Origin: Lachnospiraceae bacterium
Lineage (GTDB): Bacteria; Bacillota; Clostridia; Lachnospirales; Lachnospiraceae
Direction of reading: 5' to 3'
DNA length: 53,855 bases
Assembly: GCA_026169045.1 (NCBI GenBank)
Contig: JAPFDH010000003.1
Span: 1 to 53,855 of the forward strand
A program made the position numbers and the translations under genes. The notes beneath the pieces are model-generated. The model saw nothing but the letters and a program-made list of their open reading frames with translations. It searched no databases and had not been told where the DNA came from. Below, in pieces: positions 14,686-24,024 of the stretch. Numbering within the stretch: the stretch's first letter is position 1; each line of letters begins with the position of its first letter.

Positions 14686-15969
14686 GTGTCTTTTCTGGAA
14701 ATAAATGGAGGAAGAAAATTATATGGAACGGTTTCGGTTCAGGGAGCTAAAAATGCCGTGTTACCCATGATGGCCGCTGCTTTGCTGAATCAAGGAGTGA
14801 CAGTGATTCAAAATGTACCGAATATTTTGGACGTCATTCATATGATTCATATCATGGAGGGATTAGGGTGCAAAATTTCATATGAAAATGAAATTCTTAC
14901 GCTGGATGCTTCTTGTCTTAATACAAATGAACTGCCTTCCATATGGGCAGGAAAAATGCGATGTTCGATTATCTTATTGGGAGCTTTGATCGGAAGATGT
15001 AAAGATGCAGTTGCCTATTATCCGGGTGGATGTTCGATTGGAACCAGACCCATTGACTTGCATATCGAAGGATTAAAAAAAATGGGAGTTGCATTTACGT
15101 TTGAAGGCGAAAAGATCAGGGCGAAAGTGGATAAACTTATTGGAACGGAAATATTACTTCCATTTCCTTCTGTTGGGGCAACAGAAAACATTTTGCTGGC
15201 TGCGGTAAAAGCCCATGGAACAACATGTATTCGCGGAGCTGCCAGAGAGCCGGAAATAGTGGAGTTGTGTCAAATGTTAAATACAATGGGGGGTCACATT
15301 GAAGGTGCGGGAAGTGATACGATCCTTGTTTATGGTGTTGCTGAATTACATGACTGCTCTATGAAAGTGTCGGGAGATAGAATTGTTGCTGCCACTTATT
15401 TAATGGCGGCCGCAGCATGTGGTGGTGAAATTATGGTTACAGAAGCTCCTTGTAATTATATGAATACGTCTTTAGCTGTTTTGGAACAAATGGGATGCAA
15501 AATCAGAAAAGAAGAAAGACAGGTGGAAATACATTCAGATGGAAATCTGTGTCCCGTCCCATACATTAGGACAGAACCGTATCCGGGTTTCCCTACCGAT
15601 GTTCAGTCACAGCTAATGGCAGCATTGTGTTTTTCAAAGGGTAGATCTGTTATTGAAGAGACCATTTTTGAAGATCGATTTCATACAGCTTTGGAGTTGA
15701 AAAAGATGGGTGCAGATATTATAATAGAGGGAAGGCGAGCCTTGATATATGCTGATCAGAGACTTTGTGGAGCCGATGTGGAAGCAAACGATCTTAGGGG
15801 AGGAGCAGCATTGGTGATTGCAGGTCTTGCCGCAACAGGACGGACACGAATAACATCTTGTCAACATATTTTTAGAGGATATGCGCGAATTGACACAGAT
15901 ATCCAACAGTTGGGAGCAAATATTGTGAAAAAGGTTGATGAGACAGAAGAGAACCGTGCAGGGATTTAA
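14686..15969 (+). CDS. murA: UDP-N-acetylglucosamine 1-carboxyvinyltransferase MurA
   Basis: The first committed enzyme of peptidoglycan precursor synthesis; it transfers enolpyruvate from PEP to UDP-GlcNAc. The 427-residue protein has the EPSP-synthase-like double-domain fold. The active-site loop reads PGGCSIGTRPIDLH with the cysteine at residue 116, the residue targeted by fosfomycin in this family, so the enzyme is predicted sensitive at that position. GAKNAVLP near the N-terminus and PGFPTDVQSQ near the C-terminal third are family signatures. The start codon is GTG with GAGGAGGG upstream. Its place inside a division cluster, where murG or murB often sits, is a noticeable arrangement. Confidence 0.95.
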   Translation: MSFLEINGGRKLYGTVSVQGAKNAVLPMMAAALLNQGVTVIQNVPNILDVIHMIHIMEGLGCKISYENEILTLDASCLNTNELPSIWAGKMRCSIILLGALIGRCKDAVAYYPGGCSIGTRPIDLHIEGLKKMGVAFTFEGEKIRAKVDKLIGTEILLPFPSVGATENILLAAVKAHGTTCIRGAAREPEIVELCQMLNTMGGHIEGAGSDTILVYGVAELHDCSMKVSGDRIVAATYLMAAAACGGEIMVTEAPCNYMNTSLAVLEQMGCKIRKEERQVEIHSDGNLCPVPYIRTEPYPGFPTDVQSQLMAALCFSKGRSVIEETIFEDRFHTALELKKMGADIIIEGRRALIYADQRLCGADVEANDLRGGAALVIAGLAATGRTRITSCQHIFRGYARIDTDIQQLGANIVKKVDETEENRAGI

Positions 15970-15982
15970 ACCGGAGGAAAGG

Positions 15983-16756
15983 ATGAATATTAGAGAGCAG
16001 AAGATCAGAAGGAGAGCAGCTGAAAAAAGAAAAGAAATAGGAAAAAAGCTTTTTCGCTTGCTGGCAGCAGTGATTCTCATCGCTGCTGTCTGCATGGGAA
16101 TTTGGAATATAAAGATAAGAAATTTTGAAATTATTAATAATGAACGCTATACACCGCAGCAGATTGTGGACATGCTGTTTGCAACAGAAAATGAAAAACG
16201 ATCGCTGTTTACTTTTTTGAAAGAACTGGTAAATTCACCACATAAGGAACTGCCTATGATCCAGTCTTATTCCATTGAATTTACAGGTATTGATTCTGTT
16301 TCTGTAATAGTATATGAGAATAAGCTGGTTGGCTGTATTAATTACATGGGATCCTATATGTATTTTGATAAAGAGGGACTCATTGTGGAAAGCAGGACAG
16401 AGCCTTATGAAGGAATTCCTGTAATAGATGGAATTCAGTTTGACCAGGTTGTATTGTACCAAAAATTATCTGTGAAAAAGGAGGGGATATTTGACGCAGT
16501 CATGAATCTGACGCAGTTGCTATCGTTACATGAAATAAAAGCGGACAAAATCATTTATGATGAAAAGGATTGGGTTACTGTTATTATTGGTGATATAAAA
16601 GTTTCATTGGGAGATAGCAGTAATATGGAAGGAAAAATTGCCGAACTGTCTGCTATGCAAAGTAAGTTTGGAGATTTGAAAGGAACTTTGCATTTGGAAA
16701 CATATGATGCATCTCGTCAGGATGCGGAATATTATTTTGAAGTTGAAACAGACTAG
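15983..16756 (+). CDS. ftsQ: Cell division protein FtsQ/DivIB
   Basis: A 257-residue bitopic protein with a basic cytoplasmic head, one membrane helix (about residues 23-43) and an extracytoplasmic part matching a POTRA-like domain (about 45-125, NFEIINNERYTPQQIVDML to VIVYENKLVG) followed by the FtsQ beta domain. It would recruit FtsB/DivIC and FtsL to the septum. The order murA-ftsQ-ftsZ supports the call, since sequence conservation in this family is low. I chose ATG 15983, preceded by GGAGG, over an upstream in-frame start that would overlap murA by 35 bases. Confidence 0.82.
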   Translation: MNIREQKIRRRAAEKRKEIGKKLFRLLAAVILIAAVCMGIWNIKIRNFEIINNERYTPQQIVDMLFATENEKRSLFTFLKELVNSPHKELPMIQSYSIEFTGIDSVSVIVYENKLVGCINYMGSYMYFDKEGLIVESRTEPYEGIPVIDGIQFDQVVLYQKLSVKKEGIFDAVMNLTQLLSLHEIKADKIIYDEKDWVTVIIGDIKVSLGDSSNMEGKIAELSAMQSKFGDLKGTLHLETYDASRQDAEYYFEVETD

Positions 16757-16821
16757 ATGGATTTTTTTGTAAATATGGCTTTTTTTTCCGAAAAAAAGAG
16801 TAAAAAAAGTTGAAGAAACGG

Positions 16822-16850
16822 TTGATTATTTTTGAAAAAGATAATATAGT
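16822..16850 (+). promoter_or_regulatory. Sigma-A promoter of ftsZ
   Basis: TTGATT (16822-16827), 17 bp, TATAGT (16845-16850). It would give a leader of about 90 bases and allow ftsZ to be expressed independently of the upstream cell-wall genes. Confidence 0.65.
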
Positions 16851-16949
16851 ATATAGAGTAACATTTAGTTATGGAGGATATGGTAGATTCATAGATCCTG
16901 TCAAGGCTACAAAATGGAATGAGAATGAAGTTAGAAGGAGGAGTTTCCC

Positions 16950-18155
16950 TTGTTAGAAATTAAGATAAATGAGTCTGAAAGTTCAGCAAAGATTATTGTA
17001 ATTGGTGTCGGTGGTGCTGGAAATAATGCAGTAAACCGTATGATTGAAGAAAATATTGTAGGTGTAGAATTTATTGGTATTAACACGGATAAGCAGGCAC
17101 TGCAGTTTTGTAAAGCACCTACAGCGCTTCAGATTGGTGAAAAACTGACAAAGGGATTGGGTGCTGGTGCCAGACCAGAAATCGGTGAGAAGGCAGCTGA
17201 AGAAAATGCTGAAGATCTCAGTGAAGCAATAAAAGGAGCTGATATGGTATTTGTTACCTGTGGTATGGGTGGCGGAACCGGTACAGGAGCTGCTCCGGTT
17301 GTTGCTGGTATTGCAAAAGAAATGGGTATTCTGACAGTAGGTGTTGTGACAAAGCCGTTTATGTTTGAAGGAAAAACCCGTATGAATAATGCGCTTGCTG
17401 GAATTGAAAAGTTAAAGCAGGTTGTAGATACTTTGATTGTGATTCCAAATGATAAGCTTTTAGAGCTGGTGGACAGAAGGACAAGTATGCCGGAAGCTTT
17501 AAAGAAAGCAGATGAAGTATTACAGCAGTCTGTTCAGGGTATTACAGATTTGATTAACATTCCGGGACTCATTAATCTTGACTTTGCTGACGTACAGACA
17601 GTTATGAAGGATAAAGGTTTGGCTCATATTGGTATTGGAACAGCAAAGGGTGACGATAAAGCGACAGAAGCTATGCGTATTGCTATTTCCAGTCCTCTGC
17701 TTGAGACGACAATCGAGGGAGCATCTCATGTATTAATTAATATTTCTGGTGATGTAAGTCTGCCAGAAGTGAATGACGCTGCAAGTTATGTTCGTGAATT
17801 GGCTGGTGATGGCGCTAATATTATCTTTGGAGCTACATATGATGAGTCCGCAACAGATGAAGCAACCATTACTGTGATTGCAACGGGTGTTGAAGAACAT
17901 GTAGCTGCACCGAAAAAAGAAGAAGCTAAGACAGTAAAGGCAAAGAATAATGATTTTTTTGCTCATAATGTAGCAACACATACAACACCATCCTATACAG
18001 CAGCAGCAACACAGGCTCCAGTGGGAAATACAGTTAGAACACAGGAGTCAGCACCGGCTCAGTCCGCACCGACTTATACTGCTCCTACCTACAATACACC
18101 AAAGCCGAGTGTATCAGAACATACAATTAATATTCCGGACTTTTTAAAGAGATAA
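16950..18155 (+). CDS. ftsZ: Cell division GTPase FtsZ
   Basis: The tubulin-like protein that forms the division ring, 401 residues. The GTP-binding [14 protein letters not shown] (about 20-33) and the tubulin signature [10 protein letters not shown] (about 107-116) are intact, as is the T7 loop with NLDFADV. After about residue 315 comes a low-complexity Ala/Thr/Pro linker and a conserved C-terminal peptide, INIPDFLKR, which binds FtsA, SepF and similar partners. The initiation codon is TTG with AAGGAGGAG in front. It has its own promoter and ends in a strong terminator. Confidence 0.97.
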   Translation: MLEIKINESESSAKIIVIGVGGAGNNAVNRMIEENIVGVEFIGINTDKQALQFCKAPTALQIGEKLTKGLGAGARPEIGEKAAEENAEDLSEAIKGADMVFVTCGMGGGTGTGAAPVVAGIAKEMGILTVGVVTKPFMFEGKTRMNNALAGIEKLKQVVDTLIVIPNDKLLELVDRRTSMPEALKKADEVLQQSVQGITDLINIPGLINLDFADVQTVMKDKGLAHIGIGTAKGDDKATEAMRIAISSPLLETTIEGASHVLINISGDVSLPEVNDAASYVRELAGDGANIIFGATYDESATDEATITVIATGVEEHVAAPKKEEAKTVKAKNNDFFAHNVATHTTPSYTAAATQAPVGNTVRTQESAPAQSAPTYTAPTYNTPKPSVSEHTINIPDFLKR

Positions 18156-18174
18156 GTTGAATTTTATTAAAAAG

Positions 18175-18224
18175 GCCCTTGTTCTCGCATTATAATTTAT
18201 AATACGAAAACGAGGGCTTTTTTT
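18175..18224 (+). terminator. Terminator after ftsZ
   Basis: GCCCTTGTTCTCG (18175-18187) pairs with CGAAAACGAGGGC (18205-18217) over 13 positions with one mismatch and one wobble, followed by seven Ts. It insulates spoIIGA-sigE from ftsZ transcription. Confidence 0.88.
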
Positions 18225-18299
18225 GTATGAATTAGAGTGACTGATGTGTGCAGCATGAGTAAAATTCTGCGATGTATTTTATTTATGAGAGCACTGAAT

Positions 18300-18332
18300 T
18301 TGACAAAATCTGTATCAGATATGTTGTATAAT
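18300..18332 (+). promoter_or_regulatory. Long-spacer spoIIG-type promoter
   Basis: A perfect TTGACA (18300-18305) and a perfect TATAAT (18327-18332) are separated by 21 bp instead of 17. The B. subtilis spoIIG promoter is known for a 22-bp spacing that makes it dependent on phosphorylated Spo0A. TTTGACA overlapping the -35 differs by one base from an inverted Spo0A box (TTCGACA). Initiation about seven bases after the -10 would fall on the A of the spoIIGA ATG. Confidence 0.65.
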
Positions 18333-18338
18333 CCTTCC

Positions 18339-19187
18339 ATGCTGTACATAGACATTTACTTTTTGATTAATTGGACAATGGATATGATACTGATTATCAT
18401 AACAGGACATATAAGAAGAAATAAACCGTTACTAATCCGATATATGTTTGCGGCATGCTTAGGAGCGGTATGGAGCTTTGTACCTGTTATTGCATCCGAT
18501 ATGCCTAAATGGATATTTGCACCTATGAGCTACATAGGAATTTGTGCCTTCATGTGCCGCGTTGCGTATTCTACAAAAGGATTCCGACAATTATTGAAAC
18601 CAGTAATAATCCTTTATCTGAATACATGGGTGATGGGAGGAATATTAAATTTTTTATATTTCCAGACAAAAGCCGGAATTTGGCTTAAAAATATTCTTTA
18701 TGGAGAATATGCTGTGCCAAGTGTTTGGTGGCTTTTTATTTGTGCAGCTATCGTGGGGGGAGTTTGGATTGTGGCATGGGATTGGTATCGGTATATAAGC
18801 AGCAACAGAAAAATCATTTATCCGGTGGAAATACAGCTGGGAAAAAAGAAAATAAATGCTATGGCACTTTTAGACACGGGAAATCGGCTATACACGCCGG
18901 GAGGTACACCGGTTAGCATTATGGATCACAATCTGGCCAGAAAGTGGTTGGGAGATCAGGAAGTTGAAAAATTGGATGACCGCCTGGAAGGAGGGATACC
19001 ATACAGTTTGATTCCTTACCAGAGTATCGGAAAGGAACAGGGAGTCATCGCAGTAATAAAAGCAGATCAGATGATTATCCATAAGGGTACCTTGGATGAA
19101 ACAGTGGCGACACCAGCCATTGGAATCAGTGAACTGTGTTTTTCCGCAGGAAAAGAATATCAGGTGATTTTACACGGAGGTATTTAG
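18339..19187 (+). CDS. spoIIGA: Sporulation sigma-E factor-processing peptidase SpoIIGA
   Basis: A 282-residue membrane-bound aspartic protease that activates pro-SigE in the mother cell. The N-terminal half has about five membrane helices and begins [18 protein letters not shown], which lines up with the start of B. subtilis SpoIIGA. The C-terminal protease domain carries the catalytic motif LLDTGN with Asp179. I chose ATG 18339 for that homology. The reading frame is open back to 18237 and holds other starts, but none, including 18339, has a Shine-Dalgarno sequence, and a promoter overlaps the upstream part. Leaderless translation is therefore possible. It lies directly before its substrate gene sigE. 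Confidence 0.88.
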   Translation: MLYIDIYFLINWTMDMILIIITGHIRRNKPLLIRYMFAACLGAVWSFVPVIASDMPKWIFAPMSYIGICAFMCRVAYSTKGFRQLLKPVIILYLNTWVMGGILNFLYFQTKAGIWLKNILYGEYAVPSVWWLFICAAIVGGVWIVAWDWYRYISSNRKIIYPVEIQLGKKKINAMALLDTGNRLYTPGGTPVSIMDHNLARKWLGDQEVEKLDDRLEGGIPYSLIPYQSIGKEQGVIAVIKADQMIIHKGTLDETVATPAIGISELCFSAGKEYQVILHGGI

Positions 19188-19230
19188 TTGTGCGGAAATC
19201 TGCAGAAAAAAGAAAGGCGTGGAGGTTATT

Positions 19231-19971
19231 ATGTTAATTAAGGTGTCTGTTTCGGATAAATTTCAGTTGAAGCTGATTCCTTCGTTTCGAAGTATGTTTC
19301 TTTCCAGACAGGGGGAAATACATTATATCGGGGGAAGCGATGTGCTTCCCACACCCCTCTCTCCAGAAAAAGAGGCGGAAGCCATAGAACGGTTGGGAAC
19401 TCCTTTGGAAAAAGAAGCGAGATCACAGTTGATTGAACATAACTTGCGGTTGGTAGTATACATTGCAAAAAAGTTTGATAATACTGGTGTGGGCGTGGAA
19501 GACCTGATTTCCATCGGAACAATTGGATTAATAAAGTCAATTAATACATTTAACAAAGGAAAAAATATTAAGCTGGCAACTTATGCATCGCGTTGTATTG
19601 AAAATGAGATTTTGATGTATTTGAGAAGAAATAACAAAACAAAAATGGAAGTGTCCATTGATGAACCGTTAAACGTGGACTGGGATGGGAATGAACTTCT
19701 ATTATCAGATATTTTGGGAACGGATGAAGATGTAATTTATAAAGATATGGAAGATGAAGCGGAGCGGAATGTTTTGAATCAGGCGATCGCACAATTATCC
19801 GGAAGAGAACGGCAAATTGTAGAATTGCGTTTTGGTATTAATCGGGATGATGGAAAAGAAATGACACAGAAGCAAGTGGCAGACCTGCTGGGGATTTCCC
19901 AGTCTTATATTTCCCGGTTGGAAAAAAAGATTATGAAGCGATTAAAAAAAGAAATGGTACGTTTTGAATAA
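19231..19971 (+). CDS. sigE: RNA polymerase sporulation sigma factor SigE precursor
   Basis: A 246-residue sigma-70 family protein for early mother-cell transcription. The N-terminal stretch to about residue 30, with the [13 protein letters not shown] segment, corresponds to the pro-sequence removed by SpoIIGA. Region 2 has [12 protein letters not shown] and the [17 protein letters not shown] motif; region 4 ends in the helix-turn-helix [24 protein letters not shown] precedes ATG 19231; an in-frame GTG at 19219 contains the site itself. It forms the spoIIG operon with spoIIGA, 43 bases upstream. sigG, which often follows in Firmicutes, is not next to it here. Confidence 0.94.
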   Translation: MLIKVSVSDKFQLKLIPSFRSMFLSRQGEIHYIGGSDVLPTPLSPEKEAEAIERLGTPLEKEARSQLIEHNLRLVVYIAKKFDNTGVGVEDLISIGTIGLIKSINTFNKGKNIKLATYASRCIENEILMYLRRNNKTKMEVSIDEPLNVDWDGNELLLSDILGTDEDVIYKDMEDEAERNVLNQAIAQLSGRERQIVELRFGINRDDGKEMTQKQVADLLGISQSYISRLEKKIMKRLKKEMVRFE

Positions 19972-19988
19972 GGTTTACCGGGCTTGTA

Positions 19989-20017
19989 TTGACGCGGTCA
20001 CAGAAATCATATATTAT
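19989..20017 (+). promoter_or_regulatory. Sigma-A promoter of the ABC-F gene
   Basis: TTGACG (19989-19994), 17 bp, TATTAT (20012-20017), ending 77 bases before the ABC-F start codon. No terminator was found between sigE and this promoter, so sporulation transcripts may also run into the gene. Confidence 0.65.
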
Positions 20018-20093
20018 GTTGTTGAGGAAAATTCTGTTATATTTATAAGAAACAGAAAATTAAGATACGAAGAAGTGCAGAAGGTGAAAGAAA

Positions 20094-21866
20094 ATGAACA
20101 TACTAAATATAGAACATATCAGCAAAATATTTGGGGAGAAAGTGGTTTTTGATGATGCATCCTTTGGGATTGGAGAAGGAGAAAAGATAGGCATTGTAGG
20201 AATCAATGGAACAGGTAAAACGTCTCTCTTAAAAATGATTGTTGGAGAAGAAGAACCGGATGAGGGGCAGATTACAAAACAAAATGGATTAAAAATTGCT
20301 TATTTATCTCAAAATCCGATCTTTCCGGAAAAGAAAACCGTATTGGAATATATGGTCGAACATGGGGAAGAGAGTGAAGCAAAGAAATTATTGAATAAAT
20401 TGGGAATCACAGATCATTATGAAATGATGGATGTATTATCGGGCGGACAGAAAAAAAGAGTGGCATTGGCAAGAATGTTGATGGGTTCGTTCGATCTTCT
20501 TATGTTGGATGAACCTACAAACCATTTGGATGACCGTATGATTTCCTGGTTGGAAGATTATTTAAGATCCTATAAAGGTGCTGTTTTGCTGGTTACCCAT
20601 GATCGCTATTTCCTTGATAAGGTGACCAGTAAAATTTTAGAAATTGATCATGGGAAACTGTATACCTATGAGGGAAATTATTCCCAATTTCTTGAACGGA
20701 AAGCTGAGCGGGAAGAAATGGCTGTAGCTTCAGAGAGAAAGCGGCAAAGTGTTTTAAGAATGGAATTGGAATGGGCAAAGCGCGGATGTCGGGCAAGAAG
20801 TACAAAACAGAAAGCAAGATTGGAGCGATTGGAGGCATTGAAACAGGGAAAATCTCCTGTTGCAGAGCAGTCTATTGCCATGGACTCTGTGGAAACAAGA
20901 ATGGGGAAAAAAACAATCGAACTACATCATGTGAATAAATCCTATGGTGAAAAAAGGATCATCAATGATTTTTCTTACATTGTTCTCAGAAATCAGAGAG
21001 TAGGAATTATCGGACCAAACGGATGTGGGAAATCCACACTTTTAAAGATTATTGCCGGACAGATTCCGCCGGACAGTGGCAGTGTTGAGATGGGAGAGAC
21101 CATTAAAATCGGATATTTTTCTCAGGAAGTGCCGGATATGAATAGTAATCAAAGAGTGATTGACTATATTAAAGATGTGGCAGAATATATTCCGACAAAA
21201 GAGGGAAAAGTATCGGCATCCCAAATGTTGGAACGATTTTTGTTCACACCCCAAATGCAGTATGCACCGATTGAAAAGCTCTCCGGAGGGGAGAAAAAGC
21301 GTCTGTATCTTCTTAAGGTGATTTTTACAGCACCAAATGTACTTTTATTTGATGAGATTTCCAATGATCTGGACATTCCTACCATTACTATTTTGGAAGA
21401 TTATATCAATTCTTTTCAAGGTATTGTCATAGTAGTTTCCCATGACCGTTATTTTTTGGATAACGTGGTGGATCGTATTTTTTCCTTTGAAGAGGAGGGA
21501 AAACTGCGGCAGTATGAAGGTGGATACACGGACTATCTGGAAAAAAGAAGTGAAGAGGAATGTAAAAAAGAAGATACATCAAAAGGAAAAGAAAAAAGTT
21601 CCGGTGGTAAAGATTGGAAAAAACGTACTCCTAAATTAAAATTTTCTTTTCAGGAAAAAAGAGAGTTTGAATCGATTGATGATGATATAGCAAAGTTAGA
21701 AGAAAAAATAGAAAAGCTAGATCACGAAATGATGGAAAATGCTACCAACTCTGCAAAGTTATCAGAGTTATTGAAAGAAAAAAATGAATTAGAAAATGCA
21801 TTGGATGAAAAAATGGAGCGTTGGGTATATTTAAATGATTTAGCGGAAAAAATTGAAAATAGTTAA
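20094..21866 (+). CDS. ABC-F family ATPase, Uup-like
   Basis: A 590-residue soluble protein with two fused ATP-binding domains and no membrane segments. Walker A motifs are GINGTGKTS (about 36-44) and GPNGCGKST (about 306-314); signatures are LSGGQKKR and LSGGEKKR. The interdomain linker is basic and helical (RMELEWAKRGCRARSTKQK). After the second domain comes a Lys-rich stretch and a coiled coil starting at KLSFQEKRE-like sequence, the C-terminal extension of the Uup branch. ABC-F proteins act on ribosomes, and Uup has been linked to ribosome function and DNA branch processing. An antibiotic-protection role cannot be excluded but the linker does not point to it. The gene has its own promoter and terminator. 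Confidence 0.85.
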   Translation: MNILNIEHISKIFGEKVVFDDASFGIGEGEKIGIVGINGTGKTSLLKMIVGEEEPDEGQITKQNGLKIAYLSQNPIFPEKKTVLEYMVEHGEESEAKKLLNKLGITDHYEMMDVLSGGQKKRVALARMLMGSFDLLMLDEPTNHLDDRMISWLEDYLRSYKGAVLLVTHDRYFLDKVTSKILEIDHGKLYTYEGNYSQFLERKAEREEMAVASERKRQSVLRMELEWAKRGCRARSTKQKARLERLEALKQGKSPVAEQSIAMDSVETRMGKKTIELHHVNKSYGEKRIINDFSYIVLRNQRVGIIGPNGCGKSTLLKIIAGQIPPDSGSVEMGETIKIGYFSQEVPDMNSNQRVIDYIKDVAEYIPTKEGKVSASQMLERFLFTPQMQYAPIEKLSGGEKKRLYLLKVIFTAPNVLLFDEISNDLDIPTITILEDYINSFQGIVIVVSHDRYFLDNVVDRIFSFEEEGKLRQYEGGYTDYLEKRSEEECKKEDTSKGKEKSSGGKDWKKRTPKLKFSFQEKREFESIDDDIAKLEEKIEKLDHEMMENATNSAKLSELLKEKNELENALDEKMERWVYLNDLAEKIENS

Positions 21867-21880
21867 GAAAAATGGTGGTG

Positions 21881-21911
21881 AAGGGTACTGTATGTTTGCA
21901 GTACCCTTTTT
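21881..21911 (+). terminator. Terminator after the ABC-F gene
   Basis: AAGGGTACTG (21881-21890) and CAGTACCCTT (21899-21908) are perfect complements with an 8-base loop and a T run. Confidence 0.88.
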
Positions 21912-22034
21912 GCTTTTTAGAGAAAAAATTAGAAATGTATTATAAATTTAAGAAAACATTTATGAGATATCTGAAATAAGTATGCTAAAATGGAAATGAT
22001 ACTGAATGAAAGTCAAACTGGAATGGAGAAGCAT

Positions 22035-23849
22035 ATGGATTTAAAAACACAGAAAAAGACATTGGAATTATTGTATAAATTATTGGATGGGACAAACGGA
22101 ATTGTTCCGTTTGTTGAGTACAGTCCGCAAAAACAAGCGTTTCCGGATAAAGAAGAAAAGCAGCGATTAAAGAGAGCGATACCGGAGACACAGGGAATTT
22201 CATCTGTTTATTTAAAAACTTTTCTGGAGGAGTTGGTATCTCGGGAAAAAAAAATTCATGGAATTATGGTAATCAGGAATGGGTGTGTATTGGCAGAAAC
22301 GGTTCTTGCTCCATATCAGATGAAATTATGGCATGCAACGTATTCCCTGTGTAAAAGTATTACGGGAATGGCAATTGGCATGCTGATTGATGAGGGAAGA
22401 TTGAAGTTGGATGATCGGGTGGTAGATATTTTGTCATCCAAAGTAAACCCAATTAGCTATTTGAAATATAAAAATTTAACAATTCGTCATCTTCTTACTA
22501 TGACCAGTGGTGCTTCTTTTAATGAGATGGGATCAGCGACGGAAACAGATTGGATAAAAGGGTATTTTGATTCCCATGTCCGTTTTACTCATGGAAGTCA
22601 ATTTTGCTATAATAGTATGAACAGTTATATGCTTTCAGCTGTTGTCACCGAAGTGACAGGACAAACGATGATGGAATATTTAAATAATCGTTTGTGGGAA
22701 CCTCTGGGGATTACCAATGTTTATTGGGAATCTTGTCCCATGGGACGAACAAAAGGCGGCTGGGGATTATATTTAACCATGGAAGATATGGCGAAAATTG
22801 GACAAATGTATTTACAAAAGGGATTATGGAAAGGTAAGAGGATTTTATCAGAAAATTGGATTGCGTCTTCCTGTCAAAAACAAGTAGATACCGGAGAGGA
22901 AAATGGTTACTCTTATGGATACCATAATTGGATAGCAGAAGAAGAACATGCCTATTTATTTAATGGAATGTTTGGACAAAATGTATTGATTTATCCTGAT
23001 AAACGAATGATTTTGGTTACCGTTGCCGGCAATAATGAGTTATTTGCAGACGGTTTGATGATGCAGATTATTCGATCATATTTTGGAAACGATTTTCAAC
23101 CAGATGATAGCATAGAAATGGATCAGAAAGGATATGAAGCATTAAAAAAGTTTGAAAAAAAATGTATGGAAATAAAACCGATAAAGGCTCCTCTTTTTGG
23201 CGGATGGCCATGGAAGGGAACTGTAGGGACAAACCGTTGGAGAAAGAAATATATTTTGAAAGGAAGGGAAGAAAGAAAAATAAAAGGAGAAAATTTGTGG
23301 GATATTCTTTTAAAGAACATATGTCAAAATAAATATCGTATGGAAAATACCAAAGGTTCGCTTGTTCCCAGATTTTTGCAAGTCGTTCATAATAATTATT
23401 CAGAGGGAATAGAAACCATTCAATTTGTACGCTGTCAAAATAAGTTGCTTATGACCATAAATGAGGGAAATGAGGTATATGGTATTATTTTGCCGGAAAC
23501 GTATCAGATACAAACGATTTGTTATCATGGTGAAGAGTATTCTATCGCAGCTAAGGGAGAAGCGGCTAAAAATGAAGATGGGATTTTGGTATTGAAGATC
23601 GATATACGTTTTATAGAGACGCCCCACAGAAGAAAAATAAAGTGTTTCGTTTATGATAAAAAAATCTCTGTACATTTTGATGAGGAACCGGGATGGAATA
23701 TGATTCAAAAAGCATTGAGTACAGTAGCCCAAGCGGACAGTTCTGTATTAATGCAGGGGTTAATGACAAAATTGGATCGGGAGTATATTGAATATAAAAT
23801 ACGCTCCGCTGTGAAAATCGATGTGACGGGAGAATTGATCGAAAAATAG
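22035..23849 (+). CDS. Beta-lactamase-fold serine hydrolase
   Basis: A 604-residue protein whose first 370 residues match the class C beta-lactamase/esterase fold. The catalytic SxxK is SLCK at 104-107, a Tyr-containing motif YNSMN is at 192-196, and GMFGQ replaces the third KTG-like box, as in many esterases of this family. The last 230 or so residues form a basic linker and an additional beta-rich domain that I do not recognise. No signal peptide is seen, so it should be cytoplasmic. GGAG precedes ATG 22035; an earlier ATG at 21990 lacks a good site. It lies upstream of a heparinase II/III-like gene and a pectate-lyase-fold gene, which hints at deacylation of a glycan, but this is inference. 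Confidence 0.75.
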   Translation: MDLKTQKKTLELLYKLLDGTNGIVPFVEYSPQKQAFPDKEEKQRLKRAIPETQGISSVYLKTFLEELVSREKKIHGIMVIRNGCVLAETVLAPYQMKLWHATYSLCKSITGMAIGMLIDEGRLKLDDRVVDILSSKVNPISYLKYKNLTIRHLLTMTSGASFNEMGSATETDWIKGYFDSHVRFTHGSQFCYNSMNSYMLSAVVTEVTGQTMMEYLNNRLWEPLGITNVYWESCPMGRTKGGWGLYLTMEDMAKIGQMYLQKGLWKGKRILSENWIASSCQKQVDTGEENGYSYGYHNWIAEEEHAYLFNGMFGQNVLIYPDKRMILVTVAGNNELFADGLMMQIIRSYFGNDFQPDDSIEMDQKGYEALKKFEKKCMEIKPIKAPLFGGWPWKGTVGTNRWRKKYILKGREERKIKGENLWDILLKNICQNKYRMENTKGSLVPRFLQVVHNNYSEGIETIQFVRCQNKLLMTINEGNEVYGIILPETYQIQTICYHGEEYSIAAKGEAAKNEDGILVLKIDIRFIETPHRRKIKCFVYDKKISVHFDEEPGWNMIQKALSTVAQADSSVLMQGLMTKLDREYIEYKIRSAVKIDVTGELIEK

Positions 23850-23917
23850 ACATGACAGACTGCATATATGTATCAAAAAGAGAATAAGATTATGCAGGAA
23901 CAGGCAGGGATATGACA

Positions 23918-23946
23918 TTGTTTTTAACAAAAAAAGAAGGTAAAAT
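23918..23946 (+). promoter_or_regulatory. Candidate promoter of the heparinase-like gene
   Basis: TTGTTT (23918-23923), 17 bp, TAAAAT (23941-23946), within the 175 bases between the serine hydrolase and the heparinase-like start. AT-rich context makes this tentative. Confidence 0.35.
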
Positions 23947-24024
23947 AGAAATAGTTTGTTTGACTTGTCAGGGGTGAAAGTCGAAATGAATGATATGTTA
24001 CAATGTAGAAGGGAGTTTTATAAA

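Noticed and set aside
18225-18338. N-terminal extension of SpoIIGA to the GTG at 18237 or the ATGs at 18255, 18285 or 18318
   Set aside because: None has a ribosome binding site, the extension has no counterpart in B. subtilis SpoIIGA, and a strong promoter overlaps it.
23960-24004. TTGACT and TACAAT before the heparinase-like gene as a promoter
   Set aside because: The two elements are 33 bp apart, too far for a sigma-A promoter; a 17-bp-spaced candidate further upstream was listed instead.
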